Below, one piece after another: positions 1-5,784 of a stretch of DNA of 9,807 bases (positions are counted from its first letter, which is position 1; the number at the start of each line of letters is the position of its first letter). Origin of the DNA: DASVBJ01 sp036375895 (GTDB taxonomy: Bacteria > Actinomycetota > Actinomycetes > JACCUZ01). The notes under the pieces were generated by a model. It made no database searches. It was not told where the DNA came from and saw only the letters and a program-made list of their open reading frames with translations. The translations under genes were made by a program, and so were the position numbers. The stretch covers positions 1 to 9,807 of the forward strand of contig DASVBJ010000159.1 in NCBI GenBank assembly GCA_036375895.1, written 5' to 3'.

Positions 1-1
1 G

Positions 2-1282
2 GGCGCGGCCGAGGTCCTCCGCATGGCGGACGGCGGCTGCCTCGACGACGGGGACGGCCTGAACAACCAGAACAGCTGCCCGATCGCTGGCCACGAGTTC
101 GCCGGCGCCGACTTCGACTACCTCGCCGCCAACGTGGTGGACGACGCGACCGGCGACACCCTGCTGCCGGGCGTCAGCATCAAGGAACTCGACGGCGTGA
201 AGATCGGCTTCATCGGGATGACCCTCGAGGGCACGCCCTCGATCGTGACCCCGGCAGGCGTGGCCGGCCTCTCGTTCAAGGACGAGGTCGCGACGGCGAA
301 CAAGCTCGTGCCGTCGCTTGTCCGGCAGGGCGTCAGGTCGATCGTCGTGCTGCTGCACGAGGGTGGCTTCCCCTCGGGCGGCTACAACGAGTGCCCCGGC
401 ATCAGCGGCCCGATCGTCGACATCGCCGCGAACCTGTCCCCGCAGATCGACGCGGTCATCACCGGCCACACGCACCAGGCCTACAACTGCACCCTGCCCG
501 ACCCTGACGGACAGCCTCGCCTGGTCACGAGCGCCTCGTCGCTCGGCCGGATCATCACCGACATCAACCTGAAGATCAACACCCGCTCGCACGACGTCGT
601 ACGCTCCTCGTCCTCGGCCGTCAACCGCATCGTCACGCGAGACGTCGCGAAGGACCCCGAGATCACGTCGCTCATGAACCAGTACGGCGCGATCATCGCC
701 CCGATCGCCAACGCGGTCGTCGGCAGCACCGCCGAGCCGATCACCCGCCCGAACGCTCCGCAGACCCCGATGGGGCAGGTGATCGCGGACGCTCAGCTCG
801 CGGCGACCAGGGCAGCCGAGGACGGCGGGGCACAGCTCGCGCTGATGAACCCCGGCGGCGTCCGGGCCGAGCTGGACGCGGGCGACGTCACCTATGGCGA
901 GGCGTTCGCCGTGCAGCCATTCGCCAACGCGCTGACAACGGTCACGCTCACCGGCGCGCAGCTCAAGGCGGTTCTCGAGCAGCAGAGGTCGAACCTGATC
1001 CTGCAGCCGTCCACCGGCTTCCGCTTCACCTTCACCGCGTCGGCACCGGCCGGCGCCCGGGTGTCCGACATCACGCTCGGCGGGGCACCGATCGACCCGG
1101 CCGCCAGCTACCGGGTCACCGCGAACAACTTCCTCACCACCGGCGGCGACGGCTTCACCGCCTTCCTGGCCGGCACCGACATCAAGAACGGCGTCATCGA
1201 CCTCGACGCCCTGACGAAGTACATCCACGACAACTCGCCGTTGCACGTCCCCGCCGACTTCCCCCGGGTGACCATCGGCTGA
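2..1282 (+). CDS. Bifunctional metallophosphatase/5'-nucleotidase, secreted (5'-truncated by window edge)
   Basis: The reading frame is open from base 2 and certainly begins before the window. The ATG at 23 lies inside the protein, in the stretch that normally follows the GNHEFD metal-binding motif. Visible family motifs are LAANVV (early), the metal-ligand GHTH at 464-475, NPGGVR at 848-865, which opens the 5'-nucleotidase C-terminal domain, and NNFLTTGGDGF near the end, the usual substrate-binding segment. Members hydrolyse extracellular nucleotides or related phosphoesters to recover phosphate and nucleosides. Cysteines at DGGC, NSCP, NECP and YNC suggest disulfides in an exported enzyme. 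The protein stops shortly after the catalytic domain (FPRVTIG) with no LPxTG signal or C-terminal membrane segment, so it is probably released rather than wall-anchored. The signal peptide and first metal-binding motif are outside the window. The family is certain; the exact substrate is not. Confidence 0.93.
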   Translation, partial: GAAEVLRMADGGCLDDGDGLNNQNSCPIAGHEFAGADFDYLAANVVDDATGDTLLPGVSIKELDGVKIGFIGMTLEGTPSIVTPAGVAGLSFKDEVATANKLVPSLVRQGVRSIVVLLHEGGFPSGGYNECPGISGPIVDIAANLSPQIDAVITGHTHQAYNCTLPDPDGQPRLVTSASSLGRIITDINLKINTRSHDVVRSSSSAVNRIVTRDVAKDPEITSLMNQYGAIIAPIANAVVGSTAEPITRPNAPQTPMGQVIADAQLAATRAAEDGGAQLALMNPGGVRAELDAGDVTYGEAFAVQPFANALTTVTLTGAQLKAVLEQQRSNLILQPSTGFRFTFTASAPAGARVSDITLGGAPIDPAASYRVTANNFLTTGGDGFTAFLAGTDIKNGVIDLDALTKYIHDNSPLHVPADFPRVTIG

Positions 1283-1302
1283 CCGGCCTGACCTGCACCA
1301 TC

Positions 1303-1338
1303 ACGGTGGGGCGTCGCCTTCGGGCGGCGCCCCACCGT
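1303..1338 (+). terminator. Strong UUCG hairpin between convergent genes
   Basis: A 16-bp stem (1303-1318 with 1323-1338) is closed by the exceptionally stable C(UUCG)G tetraloop at 1319-1322. The only non-Watson-Crick pair is U1314-G1327 on the + strand. On the - strand the same position becomes an A-C mismatch and the loop is no longer UUCG, so the hairpin is best suited to stop + transcription from the 5'-nucleotidase gene. It could still work weakly for glnR. No clear U-tract follows, which is common in high-GC actinomycetes. Confidence 0.85.
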
Positions 1339-1350
1339 CGTTCGAGAGGC

Positions 1351-2070
1351 TCAGTGCTCGGCCGGCTCGCGCTCGTCCACGGGAGCCCCCACCTCGCGGC
1401 TCGGCACCACGAAGCGGTAGCCGACGTTGCGCACCGTGCCGATGAGCGCCTCGTGCTCGGCGCCGAGCTTGGCGCGCAGCCGCCGCACGTGCACGTCGAC
1501 CGTGCGGGTCCCGCCGTAGTAGTCGTAGCCCCACACCTCCTGCAGCAGCTGGGCGCGGGTGAAGACCCGGCCCGGGTGCTGCGCGAGGTACTTCAGCAGC
1601 TCGAACTCCTTGAAGGTGAGGTCGAGCGCGCGGCCGCGCACCTTCGCGGTGTAGGTCGCCTCGTCGATCGTCACGTCGCCGCGCTTGATCTCGGTCGGGT
1701 CCTCGTCGCCGGGGGCCGTGGCCAGCCGCCCGATCGACAGCCGCAGGCGCGCCTCGACCTCGGCGGGGCCGGCGGTGTCGAGGAGCACGTCGTCGACGCC
1801 CCACTCGGCGCTGACCGCGGTGAGCCCGCCCTCGGTGGTCACGAGCAGCACCGGGCAGTCGACGCCGGTGGTGCGGATGATGCGGCACAGCGACCGGGCG
1901 TGCGGGAGGTCCCGACGTCCGTCGACGAGGAGCGCGTCCGCGGGCGTCGCCTCGAGCAGCGCGGACGCCTCGGCCGGTGCGACGCGCACCGAGTGCATGA
2001 GCAGGCCGAGGGCCGGCAGCACCTCCGCCGAGGGCTGCAGGGCGTTCGTCAGCAGCAACAGCTGGCTCAC
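1351..2070 (-). CDS. glnR: GlnR, OmpR-type orphan response regulator of nitrogen metabolism
   Basis: This 239-residue protein has an N-terminal receiver-like domain (about 1-120) and a C-terminal OmpR/PhoB winged helix (about 140-232, with LDLTFKEFELLKYL, VFTRAQLL, TRTVDVHVRRLR and GTVRNVGYRF). The opening MSQLLLLTNALQPS and the motif VDGRRDLP, placing D50 and R52, match remembered Streptomyces GlnR closely. The acidic pair near residues 8-10 is replaced by T8-N9. The lysine expected after the fifth strand is replaced within LLDTAGPAE. This fits GlnR as a phosphorylation-independent dimer without a cognate kinase. GlnR controls glnA, amtB, nitrate/nitrite and urea genes under nitrogen limitation. 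The start is GTG at 2068-2070 with GGAG six bases upstream (2077-2080). The open frame extends further upstream, but that translation does not look like protein. The gene converges on the 5'-nucleotidase gene and diverges from the MoaD-like gene. Confidence 0.88.
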   Translation of the reverse strand: MSQLLLLTNALQPSAEVLPALGLLMHSVRVAPAEASALLEATPADALLVDGRRDLPHARSLCRIIRTTGVDCPVLLVTTEGGLTAVSAEWGVDDVLLDTAGPAEVEARLRLSIGRLATAPGDEDPTEIKRGDVTIDEATYTAKVRGRALDLTFKEFELLKYLAQHPGRVFTRAQLLQEVWGYDYYGGTRTVDVHVRRLRAKLGAEHEALIGTVRNVGYRFVVPSREVGAPVDEREPAEH

Positions 2071-2088
2071 GGTGGGCTCCACTCCGTC

Positions 2089-2103
2089 GTGACAAGTAAA
2101 CAC
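2089..2103. promoter_or_regulatory. AT-rich imperfect dyad upstream of glnR (candidate promoter/operator)
   Basis: GTGACAAGTAAACAC is the only AT-rich patch in the 120-base spacer between the divergent glnR and MoaD-like genes. It has dyad character (GTG...CAC), and its first five bases fit the gTnAC half of the GlnR site consensus. The expected GAAAC half six bases on is not convincingly present. On the - strand it contains TTTACT, 19 bases or more upstream of the glnR start, which could serve as a poor -10 element. It may be the glnR promoter, an autoregulatory site, or neither. No good promoter for the MoaD-like gene was recognised in the remainder of the spacer. Confidence 0.3.
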
Positions 2104-2190
2104 GGCGCCCGCCCGGCATCGGCCCCAACGTCCACTCTGCGAGAGGATGTCCGTGTCGGTGGAGCGAGGCGACGGCGTGGGGACGAGGCG

Positions 2191-2433
2191 ATGGCGACGG
2201 GCACGATCCGCTACTGGGCAGCCGCTCGGGCGGCGGCCGGGCGCGCGGAGGAGCCGTACGAGGGCGACACGCTGGGCGAGGTCCTCGAGACCGTGACCGC
2301 CGGGCGGCCGGAGCAGCTCGCCCGCGTCCTCGGCCACTGCACCTTCCTCGTGGACGGCGTGCGGGCGACGCCCGCCACGGTGCTCGCCGACGGGGCCGAG
2401 ATCGAGGTGCTGCCGCCGTTCGCGGGAGGCTGA
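2191..2433 (+). CDS. MoaD/ThiS-family sulfur carrier protein
   Basis: This small 80-residue ubiquitin-fold protein ends in LPPFAGG. The C-terminal Gly-Gly is the hallmark of MoaD/ThiS carriers, which are adenylated at the tail and converted to a thiocarboxylate that donates sulfur. Further family features are the opening IRYWAAARAAAG, the GDTLGEVL segment and the FLVDG strand. It resembles MoaD (molybdopterin synthase small subunit) more than CysO or ThiS, but no MoaE, MoeZ or ThiF partner is present. The real recipient pathway is therefore unknown, and it may draw sulfur from rhodanese or cysteine desulfurase activity elsewhere. The start ATG at 2191 is preceded by the purine-rich GGACGAGG. 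Twenty-four bases separate its stop from the next gene, suggesting co-transcription. Confidence 0.85.
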   Translation: MATGTIRYWAAARAAAGRAEEPYEGDTLGEVLETVTAGRPEQLARVLGHCTFLVDGVRATPATVLADGAEIEVLPPFAGG

Positions 2434-2457
2434 CCGCGCGTCTGCGAGGATGCGCGG

Positions 2458-3165
2458 ATGGTCATCGCCCTCACGCTCGCGCTCGCCGGCGTGCTCGCAC
2501 TCGCGGCCCTCGCCGGCGCCGCGGTGCTGGTGCTCGCGGTGGCGCTCGTCCAGGGCATGGTCATCGCGGGCTGGCACCGCACGCTGGGCGTCCCCGGCGC
2601 GGTGGGTGGCATGGTGCTCGCCGGTGTGGCCGCGGCGGCTGCCGACCTGCTGCTCTGGCTGCGCGACGACCCGCGCCCGCTGTCCCCGGCGGCCGGGGTG
2701 CTCGGGCTGACCATCGCCGGAGGGTTCTTCCATCAGCTGACCCGCCGATGGCCGCGCGACCAGCTCACGGCGTCCCTCACCGGGACGGTCACGCTCGCGA
2801 CTGTCGCGGTACTCGCTGCGGTGTTCGTCTCCGCCCGGCAGACTCACGGCGGGGCCGCCCTGGTGTCCGCTGTGGCGCTGTCCGCGGGCGTGGCCCGGCT
2901 GCCGGACCTCGTGCCGATGTCCACCTGGGTCCGCGCGACGTGCGGGCTGCTGCTGGGGGCCGCGGTGGGGCTCCTGGTGGGCGGCTGGACGATCGTCGGC
3001 CCGGGGCCCGGCCTGCTGCTCGGGCTGGCGGGCGCGGCGGCCGCGGAGCTCGGCGCGGCACTCGTACGCCGGGCCCCCGCCGCCGACCTCTACACCGCGG
3101 CCGGCCTGCCGCTCGCCCTGGCGGCCCCGGTCGCCTACGTGCTCGGTCGCATCCTGGTGGGGTGA
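2458..3165 (+). CDS. Polytopic integral membrane protein of unknown function
   Basis: I do not recognise a named family. The 235 residues are dominated by Ala/Leu/Val/Gly hydrophobic segments at about 2-38 (one or two helices), 46-68, 80-93, 107-124, 132-146, 159-181, 184-203 and 213-233, giving seven or eight membrane passes with short loops. The only marked polar stretches are LRDDPRP (68-74) and TRRWPRDQ (95-102). No catalytic motif or nucleotide-binding signature is apparent. The ATG at 2458 follows a short GAGGA. The stop overlaps the GTG of the DUF2993 gene (GTGA at 3162-3165), so the two are likely translationally coupled. A link to envelope lipid metabolism is only a guess drawn from that neighbour. 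Confidence 0.75.
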   Translation: MVIALTLALAGVLALAALAGAAVLVLAVALVQGMVIAGWHRTLGVPGAVGGMVLAGVAAAAADLLLWLRDDPRPLSPAAGVLGLTIAGGFFHQLTRRWPRDQLTASLTGTVTLATVAVLAAVFVSARQTHGGAALVSAVALSAGVARLPDLVPMSTWVRATCGLLLGAAVGLLVGGWTIVGPGPGLLLGLAGAAAAELGAALVRRAPAADLYTAAGLPLALAAPVAYVLGRILVG

Positions 3166-3842
3166 AGCAAGTGCGCCGTCTGCTCATCCTGCTCCTCGTG
3201 CTGGGGCTGCTGCTCGTCGTCGGAGACCGGGTGGCCGCCGGCGTCGCCGCGGGCGAGGCCGAGAAGCGGCTCGTGGCGAACGGGTTCCGCGACCCGTCGG
3301 TGCGGATCCACGAGTTCCCGTTCCTCCTCCAGCTCGCGCAGCGCCGTTTCCGGCACGTGTCCGTGAGCGCGGGTGGCCTGCGGGCCGGCGAGGACCAGGC
3401 GGTGCACGTGCGGGCCGAGCTGCGGGACGCCAGGGCCCGCTCGACGGGATCCGCCGAGGTCGGCGACCTGTCCGCCGTCGGCACCGTCCCCTACGCCGAG
3501 GTGGTGCGCGCCGTCGGTGTGCCCGCCATCGAGCTCGGGCCGGGACCGCGGGGCGAGGTGCGTCTCCGCCGCACGGTGGAGGTCCTCGGCATCCGCTACA
3601 CCGTCGCGGCCCGGGGTCGCATCGAGGCACGCGGCACCCACCTCCTCGTCGTGCCGACCGCGATCGAGCTGGAGGGCAGCGGCGCGCTGGACGACCGGCT
3701 CTCGACCCTGCTGACCGACCGGGCCGCGATCGACTATCCGATCTCGGGACTGCCGCGAGGCCTGCGCGTGGACCGGGTGACGGCCACGGCCGACGGGTTC
3801 GTGGTGCAGGTGAGCGGCCGCGACGTCGTGCTGACCGGCTGA
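3162..3842 (+). CDS. DUF2993 (LmeA-like) exported lipid-binding protein
   Basis: This 226-residue protein has an N-terminal hydrophobic helix (about 6-21, LLILLLVLGLLLVV) preceded by basic residues, which acts as a signal peptide or anchor. It continues into a soluble region with the DUF2993 pattern: AEKRLVANGF, the conserved EFPFLLQL (51-58), FRHVSVSA, later SGLPRGLRVD, and a final VVLTG. In mycobacteria the DUF2993 protein LmeA is periplasmic, binds phosphoinositides and is needed for lipomannan chain elongation. As I recall, that gene lies beside glnR and the thioredoxin gene there too, supporting orthology. GTG at 3162 overlaps the previous stop (GTGA); GTG at 3171 is an alternative start that would shorten it by three residues. 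Whether the host makes lipomannan or a related glycolipid cannot be told from the sequence. Confidence 0.78.
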   Translation: MKQVRRLLILLLVLGLLLVVGDRVAAGVAAGEAEKRLVANGFRDPSVRIHEFPFLLQLAQRRFRHVSVSAGGLRAGEDQAVHVRAELRDARARSTGSAEVGDLSAVGTVPYAEVVRAVGVPAIELGPGPRGEVRLRRTVEVLGIRYTVAARGRIEARGTHLLVVPTAIELEGSGALDDRLSTLLTDRAAIDYPISGLPRGLRVDRVTATADGFVVQVSGRDVVLTG

Positions 3843-3855
3843 GTCGCGAGGTCCG

Positions 3856-3872
3856 TCCCGTGGACGACGGGA
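3856..3872 (+). terminator. Small hairpin between DUF2993 and thioredoxin genes
   Basis: TCCCGT (3856-3861) and ACGGGA (3867-3872) form a perfect 6-bp stem around a five-base loop, 14 bases after the DUF2993 stop. There is no U-tract. It could attenuate or partially terminate transcription, or stabilise an mRNA end. The stem is short, so chance is possible. Nothing else stands out in the 64-base gap 3843-3906. Confidence 0.3.
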
Positions 3873-3906
3873 ATGCGCCCCGCCCCTGGCGTGGTTCGCT
3901 GACAGC

Positions 3907-4332
3907 ATGAACGGCCTGCTCGCGCTGCTCGCGGCCCTGGCGCTCGCGTCCGTCGTCGGGCTCTGGCTGGGGCGCTCCGGCCGCCGGATCGCCCGGCCGC
4001 TCCACCCGCGCGACGACGCCGAGCGGCTGACCGTCGAGGACGTCGGGTCGCCGCTGGGGGAGCGGGCGACGCTCGTGCAGTTCTCGACCGCCTTCTGCCA
4101 GCCGTGCCGTGCCACCCGGCGGATCCTCGCTGACGTGGCCGGCCTGGTCGACGGCGTCGCCCACGTGGAGATCGACGCGGAGTCGCGGCTCGACCTCGTG
4201 CGTCGCCTGGACATTCTTCGGACGCCGACCGTCCTGGTGCTCGACGCCGACGGCAGGGTTGTCCGCCGCGCGAGCGGTCAGCCGCGCAAGGAGGACGTGC
4301 TCGCGGCCCTCGGCGCCGCCGTCTCGTCATGA
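3907..4332 (+). CDS. Membrane-anchored thioredoxin-like protein (ThiX type)
   Basis: The protein has 141 residues. An N-terminal hydrophobic segment (3-21) is followed by the basic GRSGRRIAR. A thioredoxin fold then runs from about residue 40, with the redox motif F-C64-Q-P-C67 and the cis-proline loop R-T-P107-T facing it. The usual WCGPC tryptophan is replaced by phenylalanine and the central Gly by Gln, as in several thioredoxin-like proteins with specialised partners. The positive residues follow the helix. If it acts as an uncleaved anchor, this would place the fold in the cytoplasm by the positive-inside rule; if it is an export signal, outside. I cannot decide between these. The gene lies just ahead of a cysteine-type leader peptide and a rhodanese operon, and the same arrangement (thiX beside cysA2) is recalled from mycobacteria. 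A redox partner role for the rhodanese or the DUF4395 Cys pair is an inference. Confidence 0.85.
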   Translation: MNGLLALLAALALASVVGLWLGRSGRRIARPLHPRDDAERLTVEDVGSPLGERATLVQFSTAFCQPCRATRRILADVAGLVDGVAHVEIDAESRLDLVRRLDILRTPTVLVLDADGRVVRRASGQPRKEDVLAALGAAVSS

Positions 4333-4360
4333 GGGACGGCGTCTCATGAAGCGGACGGTG

Positions 4361-4389
4361 GTGACCTGGCGTCAGGCCCGTCCTAAGAT
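4361..4389 (+). promoter_or_regulatory. Promoter for a leaderless transcript of the sulfur operon
   Basis: GTGACC at 4361-4366 (TGAC core of the -35 consensus) is separated by exactly 17 bases from TAAGAT at 4384-4389, which fits the actinobacterial -10 pattern TAnnnT. Seven bases (4390-4396) then lead to the GTG start of the leader peptide at 4397. That spacing predicts transcription starting on, or within a base of, the GTG, giving a leaderless mRNA. It is the best-formed promoter in the window. It begins 28 bases after the thioredoxin stop, so the downstream operon can be expressed independently of the upstream genes. Confidence 0.75.
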
Positions 4390-4396
4390 CGCCGCC

Positions 4397-4471
4397 GTGA
4401 GCACAGAGCTGACCCGTCGCCGCGCAGTGGACCTGCTGCGTGTCGCGACCGCGCTCTGTCCGGCCTCCTGA
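4397..4471 (+). CDS. Leader peptide with a single regulatory Cys codon (putative cysteine attenuator)
   Basis: This 24-codon ORF begins with GTG and has no Shine-Dalgarno sequence, consistent with leaderless translation. Its product carries T-R-R-R-A-V-D-L-L-R-V-A-T-A-L-C-P-A-S at the C terminus. The pattern R-R-x-V-D-L-x-R-x-(A/S)-(S/T)-A-x-C recurs, as I recall, in short actinobacterial peptides annotated as putative leader peptides ahead of sulfur genes. The sole Cys codon (TGT, 4457-4459, residue 21) lies three codons before the stop. The last codons form one arm of a hairpin that would cover the ribosome binding site of the next gene. Leaderless polycysteine ORFs ahead of the same operon in mycobacteria are cysteine-responsive attenuators. 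An in-frame ATG at 4346 would give a 41-residue version on read-through transcripts, but the promoter lies inside that extension, so the 24-residue form is preferred. Confidence 0.8.
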   Translation: MSTELTRRRAVDLLRVATALCPAS

Positions 4472-4505
4472 CATCTGCGCCCATCATCCGCTCTCGTCAG
4501 GAGCC
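4462..4505 (+). promoter_or_regulatory. Shine-Dalgarno-sequestering hairpin in the leader of the sulfur operon
   Basis: CTCCTGAC (4465-4472, spanning the leader stop TGA) is perfectly complementary to GTCAGGAG (4496-4503). Two further G-C pairs (4463-4504, 4462-4505) form if C4464 bulges. The loop is 23 bases (4473-4495). The right arm contains the CAGGAG ribosome binding site (4498-4503), seven bases ahead of the DUF4395 ATG at 4511, so folding would block initiation. The left arm begins only three bases after the Cys codon of the leader, inside the footprint of a ribosome stalled there. The complementarity is directly visible; its regulatory use is inferred. Confidence 0.72.
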
Positions 4506-4510
4506 TCTTC

Positions 4511-4930
4511 ATGTTCGTCGACCCTCGGGGTCCGCGCCTTGCGGCCGGCCTCACCACTCTCGTCCTCGCGCTCGTGCTCGTGACCGGCAGCCCGTGGCTG
4601 CTGCTCGCCCAGGCCGCGGTCTTCGCCCTCGGCACCGTCGACCGCTCGCCGTACGGCGTGGTCTTCCGCCGCCTGGTCCGGCCGCGGCTGGCGCCGCCCG
4701 CCGAGCTGGAGGACGCCCGGCCGCCGCGCTTCGCCCAGGCCGTCGGGCTCGCCTTCGCCCTCACGGGGTTGCTCGGGTTCGCCCTCGGGAGTGAACTGCT
4801 GGGTGTGCTCGCCACCGCGTCCGCCCTGGTGGCCGCCTTCCTGAACGCGGCCTTCGGCATCTGCCTCGGCTGCGAGCTCTACCTGATAGCTCGCCGCACC
4901 ACCCCGCTGCGCAAGGAGGTCTCCGCATGA
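4511..4930 (+). CDS. DUF4395 membrane protein with C-terminal CxxC
   Basis: This 139-residue protein has four hydrophobic segments (about 10-26, 29-43, 75-93 and 96-117) and ends in the family's characteristic F-G-I-C118-L-G-C121-E-L-Y. That places a vicinal-type Cys pair at the membrane edge of the last helix. A shared P-Y-G-V-V-F segment (48-52 region) links the two helical hairpins. DUF4395 proteins have no established biochemical role but often sit beside rhodaneses; a sulfur-compound transporter or membrane redox partner is plausible, not shown. CAGGAG lies seven bases upstream of the ATG and may be hidden in the leader hairpin. The stop overlaps the rhodanese start (ATGA at 4927-4930), indicating coupled translation, so any control at this start should pass to the downstream genes. 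Confidence 0.87.
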   Translation: MFVDPRGPRLAAGLTTLVLALVLVTGSPWLLLAQAAVFALGTVDRSPYGVVFRRLVRPRLAPPAELEDARPPRFAQAVGLAFALTGLLGFALGSELLGVLATASALVAAFLNAAFGICLGCELYLIARRTTPLRKEVSA

Positions 4931-5784
4931 GCAGCCCCAACCGTGAGTCCGTGCTCGTCGACGCCGACTGGGTCATCGCCCACCTCGACGACCCGAAGGT
5001 CGTCCTGGTCGAGGTCGACGAGGACACCAGCGCCTACGACAAGGACCACATCCGCGGCGCGGTCCGCCTGGACTGGAAGAAGGACCTCCAGGACCCGGTC
5101 CGGCGCGACTTCGTCAACAGGGAGCAGTTCGAGCAGCTGCTGTCGGGGCGCGGGATCGCGAACGACGACACCGTCGTGCTGTACGGGGGCAACAACAACT
5201 GGTTCGCGGCCTACGCCTACTGGTACTTCAAGCTGTACGGCCACGCCGACGTCCGGCTGCTCGACGGCGGGCGCAAGAAGTGGGAGCTCGAGTCGCGCGA
5301 GCTCGTGTCCGACGCCGTGCAGCGGCCCCCCACGACGTACAAGGCACAGGATCAGGACAGGTCGATCCGGGCGTTCCGCGACGAGGTCGAGGCCGCGATC
5401 GGCCAGAAGAACCTCGTAGACGTGCGGTCGCCCGACGAGTTCGCCGGTCGCCTGCTCGCGCCCGCCCACCTGCCCCAGGAGCAGTCGCAGCGTCCGGGCC
5501 ACATCCCGACCGCACGCAACATCCCCTGGTCCCAGGCGGCGAACGACGACGGCACGTTCAAGACCGACGACGAGCTCGCGAACCTGTACGCCGGGAAGGG
5601 CGTGGACCTCGGCAAGGACACCATCGCCTATTGCCGGATCGGTGAGCGGTCGGCGCACACCTGGTTCGTGCTGCACGAGCTGCTGGGTCAGCCCAACGTG
5701 AAGAACTACGACGGGTCCTGGACCGAGTGGGGGTCGCTGGTCGGCGTGCCCATCGCGCTGGGCGACGAGCCGGGTGACGCCTGA
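4927..5784 (+). CDS. cysA: Tandem-domain rhodanese, thiosulfate sulfurtransferase (CysA/SseA type)
   Basis: The 285 residues match the usual length of two-domain rhodaneses. The N-terminal inactive domain carries the family's VEVDEDTSAYDKDHIRGA stretch and LYGGNNNWFAAYAYWY. The C-terminal catalytic domain carries LVDVRSPDEF (163-172), GHIPTARNIPW and the active-site loop Y-C236-R-I-G-E-R-S, with Cys236 as the persulfide carrier. The enzyme transfers sulfane sulfur from thiosulfate or 3-mercaptopyruvate to cyanide, thiols or protein acceptors in the cytoplasm. In actinobacteria this CysA2-type protein is paired with SseC (DUF1416), as here. The charged loop residues R-I-G-E-R favour thiosulfate over mercaptopyruvate, but loop-based substrate calls are weak. 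The ATG overlaps the DUF4395 stop, and its own stop shares one base with the next start. The name cysA is historical and must not be confused with the sulfate ABC transporter ATPase. Confidence 0.95.
   Translation: MSSPNRESVLVDADWVIAHLDDPKVVLVEVDEDTSAYDKDHIRGAVRLDWKKDLQDPVRRDFVNREQFEQLLSGRGIANDDTVVLYGGNNNWFAAYAYWYFKLYGHADVRLLDGGRKKWELESRELVSDAVQRPPTTYKAQDQDRSIRAFRDEVEAAIGQKNLVDVRSPDEFAGRLLAPAHLPQEQSQRPGHIPTARNIPWSQAANDDGTFKTDDELANLYAGKGVDLGKDTIAYCRIGERSAHTWFVLHELLGQPNVKNYDGSWTEWGSLVGVPIALGDEPGDA

Noticed and set aside
1240..1282. Wall-anchoring signal at the end of the 5'-nucleotidase
   Set aside because: No LPxTG motif, hydrophobic helix or basic tail is present; the protein ends right after the catalytic domain.
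1301..2847. Long open frames on the - strand (275 aa in 1301-2128; and an extension of glnR up to 2847 giving 498 aa)
   Set aside because: The first is a low-complexity Arg/Ala/Gly/Pro translation antisense or out of frame to real genes. The second has the GlnR sequence only from 2070 down, and the rest overlaps the MoaD-like and membrane protein genes.
3135..4214. 359-aa - strand open frame opposite the DUF2993 and thioredoxin genes
   Set aside because: His/Arg/Asp-rich translation with no domain pattern; it mirrors two well-supported + strand genes and arises from high GC content.
4346..4396. N-terminal extension of the leader peptide from ATG 4346 (41 aa)
   Set aside because: The predicted -35/-10 elements lie inside it, there is no good ribosome binding site, and the conserved peptide pattern is wholly in the last 24 codons. 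It is possible only on read-through transcripts.
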